61,553 nucleotides of DNA from Prorocentrum cordatum (GCA_963575745.1 CAUYUJ010015952.1:242501-304053); one strand, 5' to 3'. Shown: positions 1 through 11,660, numbered from the stretch's first letter. Numbers and translations are program-made. Notes: a model not told the origin generated them from the letters alone.

Positions 1-61
1 CCGCGTCGTTGGGGACAATCTCCAGCGGTTCGCTACGGGCCAGCACGGGACGCTAATTTCC

Positions 62-724
62 GTGCACAGCTACAGACCCAGATGGAGCGAGCCCTTTGTG
101 CTGCTCAGCACCACGAGTGGGCTCTCACCTGGCAAGCCGTCCGGCGACGACACAACTCCGCGAGTGACGCCCTTGCCACTCTCGGCGTCTACTGGGCTCA
201 TTGCCTCAGGCGCGCAGGCCATGCGGGCCCCCGCGCACACGACATGGTCCACGGATCAAACGAGAGCCGAGACCGCCACCTCCCTAGGAGTTCCCGGCCC
301 CCCTTTCCCTCTCGCTGCTCCCCGACCTCGCGAGGCAGAGCGTTGCCGAGCTCGATCAGCTCACCGAGGTGCCATGGCGTCTGTTCCCATCGCCCGGATG
401 CAGCGTCAGCGCCCGCGCCGTACGACCGCCGTGCGTTCGGCGTGCGCGGCCTTCCCCGACGGCACCTACGACGTCCCCCTTCGTTTCGAAGCATGGGCGT
501 CGTTTGCCGCCCGGGTCGTCCGGGGCACCCGGGCGAAGGATAAGACGTGGGTACAGGCAGGCTTGTTCTGCGAGCCCCGCGAGTCCTTCATCACCGGCGG
601 CCGCCTGGGTTCCAAGCGTCACTGCTACCAGAATGCCTCAGATTTGGTCCGCCCCGTGCCCATGCCCTCAGTTCGCCCCGTGCCCATGCCCTCCCCCCTA
701 CGTCTACGTCCTGGCGCGGGCTGA
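62..724 (+). CDS. Doubtful ORF, unknown product
   Basis: An open frame of 220 codons in very GC-rich DNA where several other frames on both strands are also open. The stretch around residues 130-195 (Phe/Trp-containing, ending in a [13 protein letters not shown]-type segment) looks more protein-like than the shadows, but no family is recognised. Its end is made by a direct repeat of CGCCCCGTGCCCATGCCC at about 650-690. It could be a fragment of an exon or nothing at all; no splice or start context supports the ATG. Confidence 0.15.
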   Translation: MHSYRPRWSEPFVLLSTTSGLSPGKPSGDDTTPRVTPLPLSASTGLIASGAQAMRAPAHTTWSTDQTRAETATSLGVPGPPFPLAAPRPREAERCRARSAHRGAMASVPIARMQRQRPRRTTAVRSACAAFPDGTYDVPLRFEAWASFAARVVRGTRAKDKTWVQAGLFCEPRESFITGGRLGSKRHCYQNASDLVRPVPMPSVRPVPMPSPLRLRPGAG

Positions 725-1536
725 GACGGGCGACCGCACGTGCCCCTCCAAGCGGCACCTTCCTCTCGTGATCGAATACCGCAGCCCTTCCAGCTTCCCC
801 GTCGAGACGGTGCTCGCCACTGAGGACTGTGGGTGAGCTCCTCATTTTGCTCAGCGCCCTGCGGCGCTCGTCTCCGCGACGAGAAGGGCAGGGGCCATCC
901 AGGCGTCGCTCGGCACTGCGACGACACGGCGGTCTATCCCGACGGCCCCCCCACTTCCCGCGTCTATCCAGTCGGGCGCTCCCGCGCTCCCCTCGCCCTG
1001 GACGCCGCGCGCGCCCACCCCGCCATTGGCTGCCCCCACCACTGGGGAAGACGAGCCCCCGCTGGCCACGAGGGGGCCCTTGCGCCCCCGCCTCAAGCGT
1101 CATGATGTTCCAGCCTGCTTTAGCCTCGACCACCAGGCAGAATTTCGAGCACCGGGACTGTGCCGAACCTGGGGGGGTTTTCACGTGTCCGCGGGTGCGG
1201 CCGCGCGCCAGCTTGGGGCGTGGGGCCTCTCGCTCAGGCGACCCTGCTCGCCAGCCCTTCGGGAGCGCACCTCGCGCCCCCCCCCCCCCCCCTCCGCGGC
1301 GCCTCGGGGGCCAAGCGCCCGAGGGGCTGGGCGCGCTCGGCTGGCGCTGCGCTCTGCGGCTCCGTCGCTCGCCCCCCTGTCGGAGGGGCCTCCCCGGCGG
1401 CCGAGGCTCTGTGAGTGTTTGCTTTTTGGGTGCAGCCCGGCGGTGGCCCGCCTGCGTGCGCCACCTAGCTCGGTTCGTGACTCGGCTGAGGCCCTGCAGA
1501 ATGGTGCCCCTCGTTTTCGGTGACCGTGGGCGGTTT
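725..1536. other. GC-rich stretch without recognised gene
   Basis: Several overlapping frames on both strands are open because of high GC and few stops. None shows a domain or motif that could be named, and a poly-C run lies near 1278-1291. No feature is supported here. Confidence 0.5.
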
Positions 1537-1557
1537 GTGTATGTATGTATGTATGTA

Positions 1558-1588
<31 letters not shown>

Positions 1589-1979
1589 ATGTATGTATGT
1601 ATGTATGTATGTATGTATGTATGTATGTATGTATGTATGTATGTATGTATGTATGTATGTATGTATGTATGTATGTATGGTATGTATGTATGGATGGATG
1701 GATGGATGGATGGATGGATGGATGGATGGATGGATGGATGGATGGATGGATGGATGGATGGATGGATGGATGGATGGGATGGATGGGTGGGTGGGTGGTG
1801 GGTGGGTGGGTGGGTGGGTGGGTGGGTGGGTGGGTGGGTGGGTGGTGGGTGGGTGGGTGGGTGGGTGGGTGGGTGGGTGGGTGGGTGGGTGGGTGGGTGG
1901 GTGGGTGGGTGGGTGGGTGGGTGGGTGGGTGGATGGATGGATGGATGGATGGATGGATGGATGTGTGTGTGTGCTTGTG
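1537..1979. repeat. Compound tetranucleotide microsatellite
   Basis: About 440 bases made in order of GTAT, GTCT, GTAT again, GGAT, GGGT and GGAT units, ending in a short GT run. The change from one unit to the next by single substitutions suggests stepwise expansion. All frames are open through it and yield artificial Met-Tyr-Val, Trp-Met-Asp-Gly or His-Pro-Thr repeats. Confidence 0.97.
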
Positions 1980-2010
1980 GGGGGGGGGCCTGCGTATTTG
2001 TGGTGGGCAG

Positions 2011-2400
2011 TGGCGCGCGCTTTGCGCTGCTGAACCCACTGCGTGCGCCAGAAGATAGAGGGCTCCTTTCGAGCCACCCTCTATCTATACCCCTGCGAGG
2101 AGGTGGTGTGAATTGGATACAGATGGAATCTGGTTTTGTCCGTGCGAAAGCTGGAACGGTAGGATCCCTCTGCAAAGCTGTAGGGCTGCCTTTTTGTTGC
2201 CTTCCTTTTCGCAGCCTGGCTCGAGCTGGCGCTCCCTCCAATATCCGCCCGCCCACCCTGCAAGCGCCCCACCAAAAAGCGGTGGCGCGTGCTTTGCGTT
2301 GTTGAACCCATTGCTTGCGCACAAAGGAAAAGATCACTCTCAGTCCTTCCGCTTTCTATGCCCTTGTGTTGTGAATTTGATGCAGGTGGAATCCTTGCAT
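2011..2400. repeat. Two diverged direct repeats, about 120 bp each
   Basis: The segment starting near 2011 (GGCGCGCGCTTTGCGCTGCT) and the segment starting near 2282 (GGCGCGTGCTTTGCGTTGTT) are similar for roughly 120 bases. In both, a C/T-rich run is followed by a GTGAATTxGATxCAG-type motif and TGGAATC. The spacing is about 270 bases. No coding content is seen between 1980 and 2780. Confidence 0.6.
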
Positions 2401-2783
2401 GCGGGGAGGGGGGGGTCTGGCTTGTCCGATTTCGATTCTAGTGCAGCGTTGTCAATTCGAGTTTCCAGACCAGGATCCATGCGGGATTCAGGTTCTGGTC
2501 CGATTTCGTGCGTGTGGTTCAGAATATTGTCGATCCGATGTTCGGCCGATCCGATTTCGAGTTATTGATGCGATGGGGGGTGGCGTTGTGTTTGCATTGT
2601 CGGCATTTTTGCGTTGCACCCTGCCGTGCCGCTCCGTCTCAGTTAGTTCTCTTGCGCGTGACACGCGCGTGTCGCCGAGCCTGTCATCAGGCTAGCTGTG
2701 GAGGGAACAGGTTGGATTTTGGCGGTGTGTCGACAGGCTCTGAGTCAGGTTCGGTGAAGCATGCGCCAGGTTTGTAATGGTGC

Positions 2784-3455
<672 letters not shown>

Positions 3456-3730
3456 ACGACCTGGCCCGATCAAGCTGCGCAGGATCGAAGCACTGGATGC
3501 CCCACTCCTACCGTTTAATGTTTGTGTGTGTGATCGCTGCTGGTGGCACCAGTGCTGATGTTGATGGGATGCATCTGGAGGGGCGCGGGGAGGGCGGGCG
3601 CCAGGAGCCCTCCACGAGGCCGCCGCTGCCAGACCCCCGCGACCGCCGCCTCACGAAGGTGGACCTGGCCCGGCAGATGAACATCCAGGCCGCCAGCGTC
3701 GCTGAGACCCCCCTCGAAGACGAAAAAACC

Positions 3731-3895
3731 ACACAAACATAGACTTTTGTCGCTCCGAGCGGGTTTCTTGGATCCGCGCCTGAGCCCCCCGGCGGCGCCT
3801 CTGGCGCCGCCCCTGGCGCGCTCCGCGCGGCAGGGAGGGGGGTCCAGCGCGAATCCAAGAAATCAGCTCGGAGCGCCAAAAGTTGATGTTTGTGT
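3731..3895. mobile_element. MITE-like element with about 48-bp terminal inverted repeats
   Basis: The left arm, starting ACACAAACATAGACTTTTGT, and the right arm, ending AAAAGTTGATGTTTGTGT, are inverted copies over about 48 bases with roughly six mismatches. Both contain CGCTCCGAGC and TTTCTTGGAT in mirrored order. The 70-base middle is a GC-rich GGCGCC-containing segment. No clear target duplication is visible. The 3456-3730 and 3896-4490 flanks hold no recognisable gene. Confidence 0.7.
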
Positions 3896-4469
3896 TATTT
3901 TGTTTCTTCTACCCCCGCAAGGCAGGATGAGGACGCGTACGATCGGGATTAACGAGGAGGGCGAACCTGCAAGATCAACCCTGGGGCCCTTGGGTTGTTT
4001 TGCCATGCGAGGCGTTCCAGAAAGGGCATCGCGTTCGGCGCGCCTGGCCTTCAGGTGAAGGCGGCGGCGGCGTAAGCTTGGCGGAAACTGGCGGAAGCAA
4101 GACGGCGGCGGCTCCTCCTGCGGGACCCGGCGGAAGCTCGCCAGAAGGTGGTGGAAGTAAATGTTTGATTAGATCCAGGGTTTCTGCAATCGGCCGTGTC
4201 GCGTTGCCGTTTTAAGCGTCTTCCGTTTTCTCTGATGTCCGTTTTTTTTCGGTCGCAGTTTTAGAGCGGAGGTTGTAATAAGGGCGGGTCCCCATAGAGG
4301 TAGTACAGGATGCAATTCTTCGGAGGTTTGATTCAGCGCATCGGTGGTATAGCCTGTTAATCCGGCATAATCCCGCCTGATTGCCGCTAATACGGCTCAG
4401 TCTGGCCGATTCAATGTGCGGGAGCAAAGAGGGGAACGGCCGAACCGTGCAAAGGAGGGAGGAGGAGGA

Positions 4470-4702
4470 TCAGGCTGGATGGATGGATGGATGAGGGAGT
4501 GGGGAGAGGAGGAGGAGGAGGAGGAGGAGGAGGAGGAGGAGAGGAGGAGGAAGAGGCTGGACGGACGAGGAGGAGGAGGAGGGAGGAGGAGGAGGAGGAG
4601 GAGGAGGAGGAGGAGGAAGAGAAGGAGTAGAAGGAGGAAGGACGGGCAGGAGGGGGGCAAGCAAAAGGGCCAGATGTCACTTGGATGCCTCTCGGAGCCT
4701 CT

Positions 4703-4742
<40 letters not shown>
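4470..4742. repeat. GGAT, GGA-rich and (TA)n simple repeats
   Basis: A short GGAT run is followed by imperfect GGA triplets to about 4630, then a unique 70-base segment and a pure TA run at 4704-4742. The unique segment (GGCAAGCAAAAGGGCCAGA and GGATGCCTCTCGGAGCCTC) recurs in inverted orientation near 13045-13095, so it belongs to a dispersed repeat. Confidence 0.9.
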
Positions 4743-4744
<2 letters not shown>

Positions 4745-4799
4745 CTTTATCATATAAAGTTACATCCGACAACCCCCCCGGCAAATCCACACTGGCCGG

Positions 4800-5215
4800 A
4801 CCACGCCAACATAGTACCCATGAAGGCTCCAACATGGCTCAGGAAGGCCTCCAAAATTGCTCTCGGATCGTCCAGGAGGCCTCCACGCTGGCCCCATTAC
4901 AACCCATAGGCACCCAAGACGGCCCCAAGAGAGCCCCACGACGACCCAATAGCCCTCCAACACTTCCAAGATAGCTTCCAAGACGGCCCCGAAGCGCCCC
5001 ACGAGGGCCCCCAATCGGCACCGCAAAGCTCCCAACACAGCCTCCGACGGCGTCAGACGGGCCAGGACCCCCATGAAACGGCACAGGAAGCCCCCAAGAA
5101 CCCCCAAAATGACCCCAAGAGGCCCGAGAAGGCTCCCAACACGGTCCCACGAGGCCCCCGACAAATTCCCTGGAAGCCGCAAGAATGCCACAAGATTCTC
5201 CAACAGGGCCTCCTC
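4800..5215. repeat. Degenerate GGCCCCAAGA-type repeat, minus orientation
   Basis: Roughly 9-12 base degenerate units built around CCCCAAGA/GGCCCC and CTCCAACA occur across this stretch. The complementary form (TCTTGGGGCC) fills several other intervals of the window. No gene is seen. Confidence 0.6.
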
Positions 5216-5511
5216 GTAATATTCTCCGCCTCCTCCTCTTCTTCATCCTTCTCCTCCTCCCCCCTCTCCTCATATACCCTCATCCTCCTCCAACTGTTGC
5301 CCCAAGAGTTCCTTGAACGGCTGGGGGCGTACTTAGTCCGATACCTATCGCAGTGGCTCGACCACGCCCCCCCACTTCTTAGAGTCGCAGCAACCTTGAG
5401 TTTCATCGTGCCCAAACTGCGTGCAACAGGCTCCTGCATACGGACGCCGGAATGTGCGCTGCAACCGGCTCGTCGTCGAGTACTGCCCCCGCCTGCTCCT
5501 GCTTTGGGAAG

Positions 5512-5987
5512 GACCGGCGGAACGCCTCTCCGCGCGAGGTTTCCTCATCCACGTCGCCGTCTTCGTCCTCTTCCACCTTCTCTTTCTCCGCCTTAACGAA
5601 CCCTCCTTGCCTTCCTCCTCCCCGCCTCCTCCCCCCCCCCCTTCCCGCTTCTCGACCCTCCTTCCTGCAGACTTCCACTTCTCCAAATTCCTGTCCCGAT
5701 GGGCCGCCCAGTGTACGTTTTCATACATTATCAGCAAAACAACGTGCAAAACAACCTGCCTTCCGAGACGTATTTTTTTAAACATTCCCGTTTCGAGCTC
5801 GCGACTCGGCAAAACGTACATTTCGGGACACTTAGCGACAACCTGGAAGTCTGATTTCTGATGCGTTTCCACGCATGGCCTTCCCCTTCTTTCCCTCCTC
5901 CTGACCATGCGTCTTCCATCTTTTCCCCCGACTCCCCCTGCCCATCATGCATACCCCCTTCCCGATATGGAGAGGTGTTCTGCCGAG
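5512..5987 (+). other. Probable GA-AG intron with inverted-repeat ends in the Helitron gene
   Basis: Splicing after GGAAG at 5511 and before GACACG at 5988 joins the two parts of the Helitron N domain in phase (intron phase 1). The donor would be GA, a non-canonical donor known in dinoflagellates. Bases 5514-5531 and the reverse complement of 5969-5986 match at 15 of 18 positions, so the ends of the intron are inverted repeats. AGGAC is found at both junctions. The interior is C/T-rich without coding sense. Confidence 0.6.
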
Positions 5988-6111
5988 GACACGCGCATGT
6001 AAAGTTTGCGGGAAACGTGAACCTCTTCGAGTACCTCTACAAATACATCTTCAAGGGCCCCGACCACACCCAGCACCACATATCTGACGACACGGCCGAC
6101 AAAATCACAGA

Positions 6112-8574
6112 TTGGCAACGTGGACTGTACTTGTGTGCCACTGGGTGCGCCTGGCGGATTTTCGGATATCAGACGAGCGCGTCCCCCACGTCATCTGTTT
6201 ACCAGTGCACCTCCCTGGCGACGATTGGGTCACCTTTGCTGACGGCCGCGAGCCGGACGCGCTCCAGACCACCGTTTCCCCTCTGCAACGCTATCTCTTT
6301 CGGCCCACTGCTGCCCCTTTCAACGACCTGCTCCACCATGAATACGTCGAGTCCTTCATGGTCGCCAAGACTTGCCCGATTGGCCTGCGATGCTTCTTCC
6401 CAGACCTCTTCCCTGATGCGGCTCAGCGACCCAAGGACCCGTCCACATTCACATTCCAGCGCCGAGTTCGCGGCGCCTTGCGTACTTTCCAAGTGCCGCC
6501 CGTCCTCGACGCAGCCCCAGGAGGCAACCAATGTTTTGTCTACCTCAAACAGAAAGGCGAGCATCCGGTTTGCCGCTTGGAGATGAAGTTTCCCCGGCAG
6601 AAGGATGTATTCCTTTTTCGCCACATGTTATTCAACTACCTCAAACGTACTTTCGAGAACTGCAAAACTCACAGTGGACATTCGTACCCATCCTACGAAG
6701 AGGCAGTGATTGCCACTGGGCTGTTCACCCACGAATGCGAAGGCTCCCGTGTAATGGGCGAGTTGGTCTCGCTCCGATACATTGCGTCTCAACTACGGTT
6801 CGCTTTCTTCGTTCTCCTCGAGCAGGACGCCAAGCCCCGCACTCTGCACGACAAGTTCGAGACCTATTTGATGAAAGATTTCCTCGACAGGGGCCTCTCC
6901 AAGGACACCGCCCGCCAGGAGCTACAGCGAACGCTCAAGGCATCTTGGCTGGCCCAAGGCAACACTGAAGACGCTTGGTTTCTACACCGCCCCGTTCGCC
7001 CCACCGATGTCCATAGCATGCCGGTGCCCGGTTTCGCCCATTGCACCCCAGCAGCAGCAGCGTCGGAAGCTAGCAGACTTCGGAACCTCATCAAACGAGA
7101 CCCAGACCAGTCCGGAGCCGCTATAGACGTCATCGAAGCCCTGCGCACTGGCGCGCCCAAACTTATTTTCTGCCAGGGTCGAGCCGGCTGCGGCAAATCC
7201 ACGCTCGCTAACTACATCTCCTATTACGTGCGGTCCCTCAACAAAGGCTGCGCCAATGTAGCGTCGACGGGCATAGCAGCCCTAAACTTGCCTGATGGAG
7301 CCACCGCGCACTCCACTTTCAAGATCCCGATAGAAGACGCAGAGCACCTCACCTGCCGCTTGGGGCACGCGTCTGCGGACGCCCTCACCATCGCGACCGC
7401 TGCCGTCATTCAGTGGGACGAGTGGCCATCCTGCAAGCGCGCTGCGTGGGGCGCGGTGCTCGACTACCTCGCGCGCCTGCAGCAGGCCCGCCCAGACCTC
7501 TACATCCCAAAGGTGATCATCACTTACGGAGACTTCCGACAAATACCACCTGTTCTCAAGCACGCGCCCCGACAGAACATCCGCGCCGCCAGCGTCACGA
7601 CGTCACCTTCGTGGCCCTCCTTCCGCACTTGGCAATTCCGCACCACGCACCGACAAATCCACGACAGCGACTACGCTGCATGGATCGAGCGGATCGGCAA
7701 GGGCGACGTTCCGCACACGCACACCATTTATTGCGAAACCGGCTACATCGAGCTCGACCGCTGCTCCGTGACCCACACCATGGACGACGCCATCACGTAT
7801 TGTTTCCCCCGCGTGAACGACCCCGCCGAGTGCGCCGACCGGAAGATTCTGACAGCAACGAACGAGGCGAGGAACTCATTCAACGACCGTATCTTGGACA
7901 CCCTGACGCAAACTTATCTGCTGCGAGAGTTCATCGCCCGAAGCTCCGACGCAATTGAATATGACTCCAACAACGACAACGTCGAAGACCACGTCACCGC
8001 GGAGTTCCTTAACCTGCAGGAGGAGAACGGTGTCCCTCCTCACTCTTTTCGGCTGGTTGTTGGCGGTCTCTACGAGCTGATGGGAAACTTCAGCCCGTGT
8101 GATCGTTTGATGAACCACACGCACGTCGTGCTCAAAGCGGTTTACGAGAAACATGTCTTCGTGGAGCGAATGGATGGGAAACAGTTCCCCTTGCCCCGGA
8201 TCTGCTTCCGCTGGGCACTGGGGAGGGGGGCTACCACCATCCGCCGACGACAATACCCCTTGCGTCCGGCGTGCGCTTCGACGTCCAACGGCTCGCAAGG
8301 CACCGCGTTGGCCCGCTGCGTGGTCGACGTCCGCCGAAGCGCATTTTCCCACGGCCACCTCTACGTGGCTTTGAGCCGGGTGGAGACGCGAACGAACATC
8401 CGCATCTTCACGCTGCCAGAACGTTGCAGCCCTGCCGGTAACGCCCTCACCAAAAACGTGGTCTGGCCTGAGTTCTTGCTGACCGACACTGCCACATCTG
8501 TTGTGCGAAAACGACCAGCCGCGAGCCCCCCCGACCACCCTGCTAGCGGCAAACGCGGCGCCCGATGCCGCTAG
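6112..8574 (+). CDS. Helitron helicase, main open frame (Pif1-like)
   Basis: An 820-codon open frame. The first about 25 codons are out of frame relative to the domain; homology starts around ERVPHVICLPVHLP. Residues about 30-330 are the Helitron-specific linker. Residues about 345-790 are the ATP-dependent 5'-3' DNA helicase of the Pif1/RecD2 group, with P-loop (residues 356-363), DEW, GDFRQ and the C-terminal ALSRV motif. The usual KSQG of motif V reads NGSQG here. The tail after residue 790 is Ala/Arg-rich and ends at TAG 8572-8574. The intact length suggests a recent or selected copy, but the upstream frameshift argues against full function. Confidence 0.82.
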   Translation: MATWTVLVCHWVRLADFRISDERVPHVICLPVHLPGDDWVTFADGREPDALQTTVSPLQRYLFRPTAAPFNDLLHHEYVESFMVAKTCPIGLRCFFPDLFPDAAQRPKDPSTFTFQRRVRGALRTFQVPPVLDAAPGGNQCFVYLKQKGEHPVCRLEMKFPRQKDVFLFRHMLFNYLKRTFENCKTHSGHSYPSYEEAVIATGLFTHECEGSRVMGELVSLRYIASQLRFAFFVLLEQDAKPRTLHDKFETYLMKDFLDRGLSKDTARQELQRTLKASWLAQGNTEDAWFLHRPVRPTDVHSMPVPGFAHCTPAAAASEASRLRNLIKRDPDQSGAAIDVIEALRTGAPKLIFCQGRAGCGKSTLANYISYYVRSLNKGCANVASTGIAALNLPDGATAHSTFKIPIEDAEHLTCRLGHASADALTIATAAVIQWDEWPSCKRAAWGAVLDYLARLQQARPDLYIPKVIITYGDFRQIPPVLKHAPRQNIRAASVTTSPSWPSFRTWQFRTTHRQIHDSDYAAWIERIGKGDVPHTHTIYCETGYIELDRCSVTHTMDDAITYCFPRVNDPAECADRKILTATNEARNSFNDRILDTLTQTYLLREFIARSSDAIEYDSNNDNVEDHVTAEFLNLQEENGVPPHSFRLVVGGLYELMGNFSPCDRLMNHTHVVLKAVYEKHVFVERMDGKQFPLPRICFRWALGRGATTIRRRQYPLRPACASTSNGSQGTALARCVVDVRRSAFSHGHLYVALSRVETRTNIRIFTLPERCSPAGNALTKNVVWPEFLLTDTATSVVRKRPAASPPDHPASGKRGARCR

Positions 8575-9750
8575 AATGTCGTCTGCCTCCCTTGCTTTGG
8601 CTTCGACGCAAAAACACATCCGTCGCCATCTTCCCGTCGTCGCCACTGCGCCCCCCGCTTGCCGCCACCTCCGCAAGCCCCATCGGCCCGCCGGCTTGCG
8701 TCGCCATTTCAATTCTTACATTGTCGCCACGCAGTGACGCTAGCAAGCATGTCGGCTTCCGGGCTCCGCCGAGCGTTCGCCGTTTCCTGCGCTTCTCGCG
8801 CGTCGGGTCTCTCTCGCCGCCGACCGCCGCCGCGATGCCCGCCGCGCTTGCCAGGCCCGCCGCCGCTCGCGGCGCCCTACGCAGGCCGGCTGGCAACGCG
8901 GTCCTCGACACGTCTGTGCCGGAGCGCCCGCAGCCCGACCCTGGCAACCGTGTCCGCGCGTCTCTGTGCACGGTGAACGTCAACGTCGAGATGGTCGACG
9001 CGCCGACGAAGGCCAGCGCGGGCTCTCGCGTCGCGCTCTCGGACGGCGTGAGCATGCGCAGCGGGGCTCCGCCAATCGCCACGGCCTGACCGCCGCAGTC
9101 AAGAGGGCCACCGACTTGCTGAAGTTGAAGCTGCCGCACAACGGAGCGGGCGTCTCCGCCGAGGGGCTCCAGCCGCCGCAGTCTGGGCGCAACCCTACTT
9201 CTGGGAGGAGCTGGGCCCTTGTGGCGGCGGCCTATGGCGACAGCGCCAAGGCCGCTACCCCGGCCACGGAGCACGTTCTGCATGTGTTCTCTTCCCGCTT
9301 TCCTGTCTCCCGTCCTCGTGCTACTCTCCCTGCTCCATCGCCCCCTCCCTTCCTCCCTCTCTGCTTTCCTGTATCATCGTCATCCTCTGCCCGCTTGTCC
9401 GCCCCCTCCCTCCCCCCGTCCTCCGCGCCCCTCCTCTGCCCACTTCCCTTTCGCATCCCCTCCGCACGCTTCTGGCCCGACGGGGCGGCGAGCGCATCCA
9501 CTGGCAACATGTCGCCACCCAGTGAACAGAAGTCTATCAGAACGGCTTCTTCGGATGGCATGCTCGGCATTGATTGCGGCATAGATGCCCTCGCGTGTTG
9601 GCACCTCATGCTTCCATGTCGTAACTGCATGGGCTACGCTTTGTCTCATTTCCCCATATGCTTTTTGGATGGTAGCTGCACGCGAAAAAAAAACATGATC
9701 GTGACGTCTTCGCGAATGCAATCCAAAAGCGCAAAACAGGCGGTCGGGGC
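8575..9750. other. No recognised gene; GC-rich then C/T-rich DNA
   Basis: Overlapping frames are open on both strands without nameable domains. Bases 9290-9480 are C/T-rich. This may include the 3' part of the Helitron, but no hairpin plus CTRR end could be identified with confidence. Confidence 0.4.
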
Positions 9751-10290
9751 ATGCACCACTGGGTTCCCGTCAAAGACCTTCCAGACGCGTTCAACCTTGG
9801 AAAACTCGCGGACAAGCGTGCCCCTCAGGTAAACCACGACTTCGGCAAACGGAAGCTCAACCATTTCCACCCCATTCTAGACACTTCGAGCGCCACCAAA
9901 CACTATCTCATGATGTCCAACAAAACGCAACCATTGGTCAATTTGGCATTCTTTGTCATCATGTCCACAATTTACTTAAACGAAGGACACTACATTATCA
10001 CCGCGCTGGCCGTGTACAGTTGGCTCTCTCATCAGAAGACGCCCTGGGCGCAGCTCCTGGGTGACGCCGCCGCCCGGGCGAAACTCCAGGAACGGCTCTT
10101 GGACCAGCGCAACGCGATGGTTAAAGAGGAGAAGTTGCCGACGCTACTTCCGGTGGAATCTTACGACGTCCGTCGGTTCTACGACTCACTGGTTATTTGC
10201 GAAGACCCATATGGCCGACAACCAGATGCCGGGCACCGCATCCCGAGTTTCACAGCAGGCGACGACGTTTCCAACATCGCACCAGACTGA
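9751..10290 (+). CDS. Hypothetical ORF downstream of the Helitron helicase
   Basis: A 179-codon frame with ordinary amino-acid composition. Residues about 60-95 include a hydrophobic segment (LVNLAFFVIMSTIYL), followed by a charged helix-like part (AAARAKLQERLLDQRNAMV). Base composition here is more even than in the neighbours. No family is recognised. It may be an exon of an unknown protein or a decayed cargo or accessory gene of the Helitron; a second open frame follows after 27 bases. Confidence 0.3.
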   Translation: MHHWVPVKDLPDAFNLGKLADKRAPQVNHDFGKRKLNHFHPILDTSSATKHYLMMSNKTQPLVNLAFFVIMSTIYLNEGHYIITALAVYSWLSHQKTPWAQLLGDAAARAKLQERLLDQRNAMVKEEKLPTLLPVESYDVRRFYDSLVICEDPYGRQPDAGHRIPSFTAGDDVSNIAPD

Positions 10291-10317
10291 TCCGGGACCA
10301 AACCCCACAGAGTTGCC

Positions 10318-10935
10318 GTGCGCATGCACCACATTGCCGGGGCCCTACGAGAGCACAGTGGCCAGCTCAACAAGAGCCCCGTTCTGTTGGTTCAAATGAC
10401 AAAAGCACCCCTTGCCACGCACGCGCAGTGGCTGCCTTATCAGGCGCAGCTGGTATACATGCGTTTCTTTCGGAGCGCGCTCGTGGCGCGCAATTGGGAG
10501 CAATCGGTCATATCAGACATTTCTTTCATTGAACATTCCTGCGGAAGTTGCGCCCAGACGCTTTCTCGATTTGCAACTCTTTGGCAGACAGAGAGCCCGT
10601 GGAGGCTGCCGGGGCCACCGCTGCCACGAACGCTTCCAACGGCGAGCGGGAACTCGGCCACAGTTGATCCAGCTGTTGACATCCAGGCAAGAGAGCATGT
10701 CGTTGCATTCAAAGTGAACGACTTGCTCGGCGTCCACGCCATGGACTTTCACGAATCGCAATACACAGTTTGCGAAGTGCGTACGTTCGTTTATGGCACG
10801 CGCCTGAGGAAAACAGAGACGACTGACTCGTGGCTGGAAGAGATGCGCGCGGCCCACCGGCGCCAGCATCGGCAGGTCCTCCTGCCGCACGTTTGGGGCG
10901 CAGTTGCCGCCAGGGACCGCGAGCGGGCGGCGTGA
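10318..10935 (+). CDS. Hypothetical ORF
   Basis: A 205-codon frame in a different phase from the preceding ORF. The first 90 residues look protein-like (mixed hydrophobic and polar, Trp/Phe/Cys present); the tail is Arg/Ala-rich and ends just before the (TC)n tract. It could be the continuation of 9751-10290 after an intron or frameshift. No domain recognised. Confidence 0.28.
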   Translation: MRMHHIAGALREHSGQLNKSPVLLVQMTKAPLATHAQWLPYQAQLVYMRFFRSALVARNWEQSVISDISFIEHSCGSCAQTLSRFATLWQTESPWRLPGPPLPRTLPTASGNSATVDPAVDIQAREHVVAFKVNDLLGVHAMDFHESQYTVCEVRTFVYGTRLRKTETTDSWLEEMRAAHRRQHRQVLLPHVWGAVAARDRERAA

Positions 10936-11034
10936 GCGAGGCGACTTCTCCAACGCATAGATACAAAAACAAAAAATACTCAACCCTTCATCTCTCTCGC
11001 CCCCTGTGGGGCCATGGCATCGTCCAGCCTTCCA

Positions 11035-11229
<195 letters not shown>

Positions 11230-11618
11230 GGCGTGCTCTCTGACCACTATGGTTTACAAGGCCCTTCAGTTACTGGGCGCGCCGGCACCTCCAGCTTCGC
11301 GCTCGAGCGAGGGACGACCAATGAATGTCCCGCATTATGATGTTGATATCCCCATTGCATTATTATTCTCTCCTTTATCCTAACAGCTCTTCCAAGGCTC
11401 TCCACGCCCCCCCCCCTTCGCCCCGCGCATTCCCGCGCTCGAGGGGCGCCCCGGAAAGGGAAGCAACGCCGGGCCAAGGCGATGTTCCGAGAGAAGCCGA
11501 CGGGGGGGGGCCCCAGACTTCCCGGGACCCATGGGCCCCCCCACCCCTCACTAACACGTGTTCTCAAACATTCCATGGGCCAGGATTTAAGGGGAAGCGG
11601 AGCGAGCGTTCAAAATCT

Positions 11619-11619
<1 letters not shown>

Positions 11620-11659
<40 letters not shown>

Positions 11660-11660
11660 A

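Larger units (their letters stand above)
5403..8574 (+). pseudogene. Helitron-type Pif1 helicase gene, broken
   Basis: Pieces in order: (a) 5403-5511, whose LVVEYCPRLLLLW segment matches the VVPYNPYLLL region of Helitron helicase proteins; (b) 5988-about 6175, with HAHVKF, EYLYKYIFKGPD and AWRIFG motifs typical of the Helitron_like_N domain; (c) 6112-8574 in another frame, continuing with CLPVHLPGDDWVTF, then a Pif1-family helicase. Helicase motifs are Walker A GRAGCGKS at 7177-7200, a DEW Walker B-like site near 7418, GDFRQIPPVL near 7530 and HGHLYVALSRV near 8350. Such proteins drive rolling-circle transposition. No HUH Rep nuclease motif and no Helitron termini were found, so the copy is incomplete. 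A 1-base frameshift lies near 6165-6180. The 5512-5987 gap reads as an intron. Confidence 0.8.

Noticed and set aside
591-2337. Long frames of His-Pro-Thr, Trp-Val-Gly-Gly or Tyr-Val-Cys-Met repeats
   Set aside because: They arise from the GTAT/GGAT/GGGT tetranucleotide tract, which is open in all frames.
6112-6190. ATG at 6112 as a real start of the helicase
   Set aside because: The domain is continued from the other frame upstream; the ATG lies within the conserved N domain out of frame.
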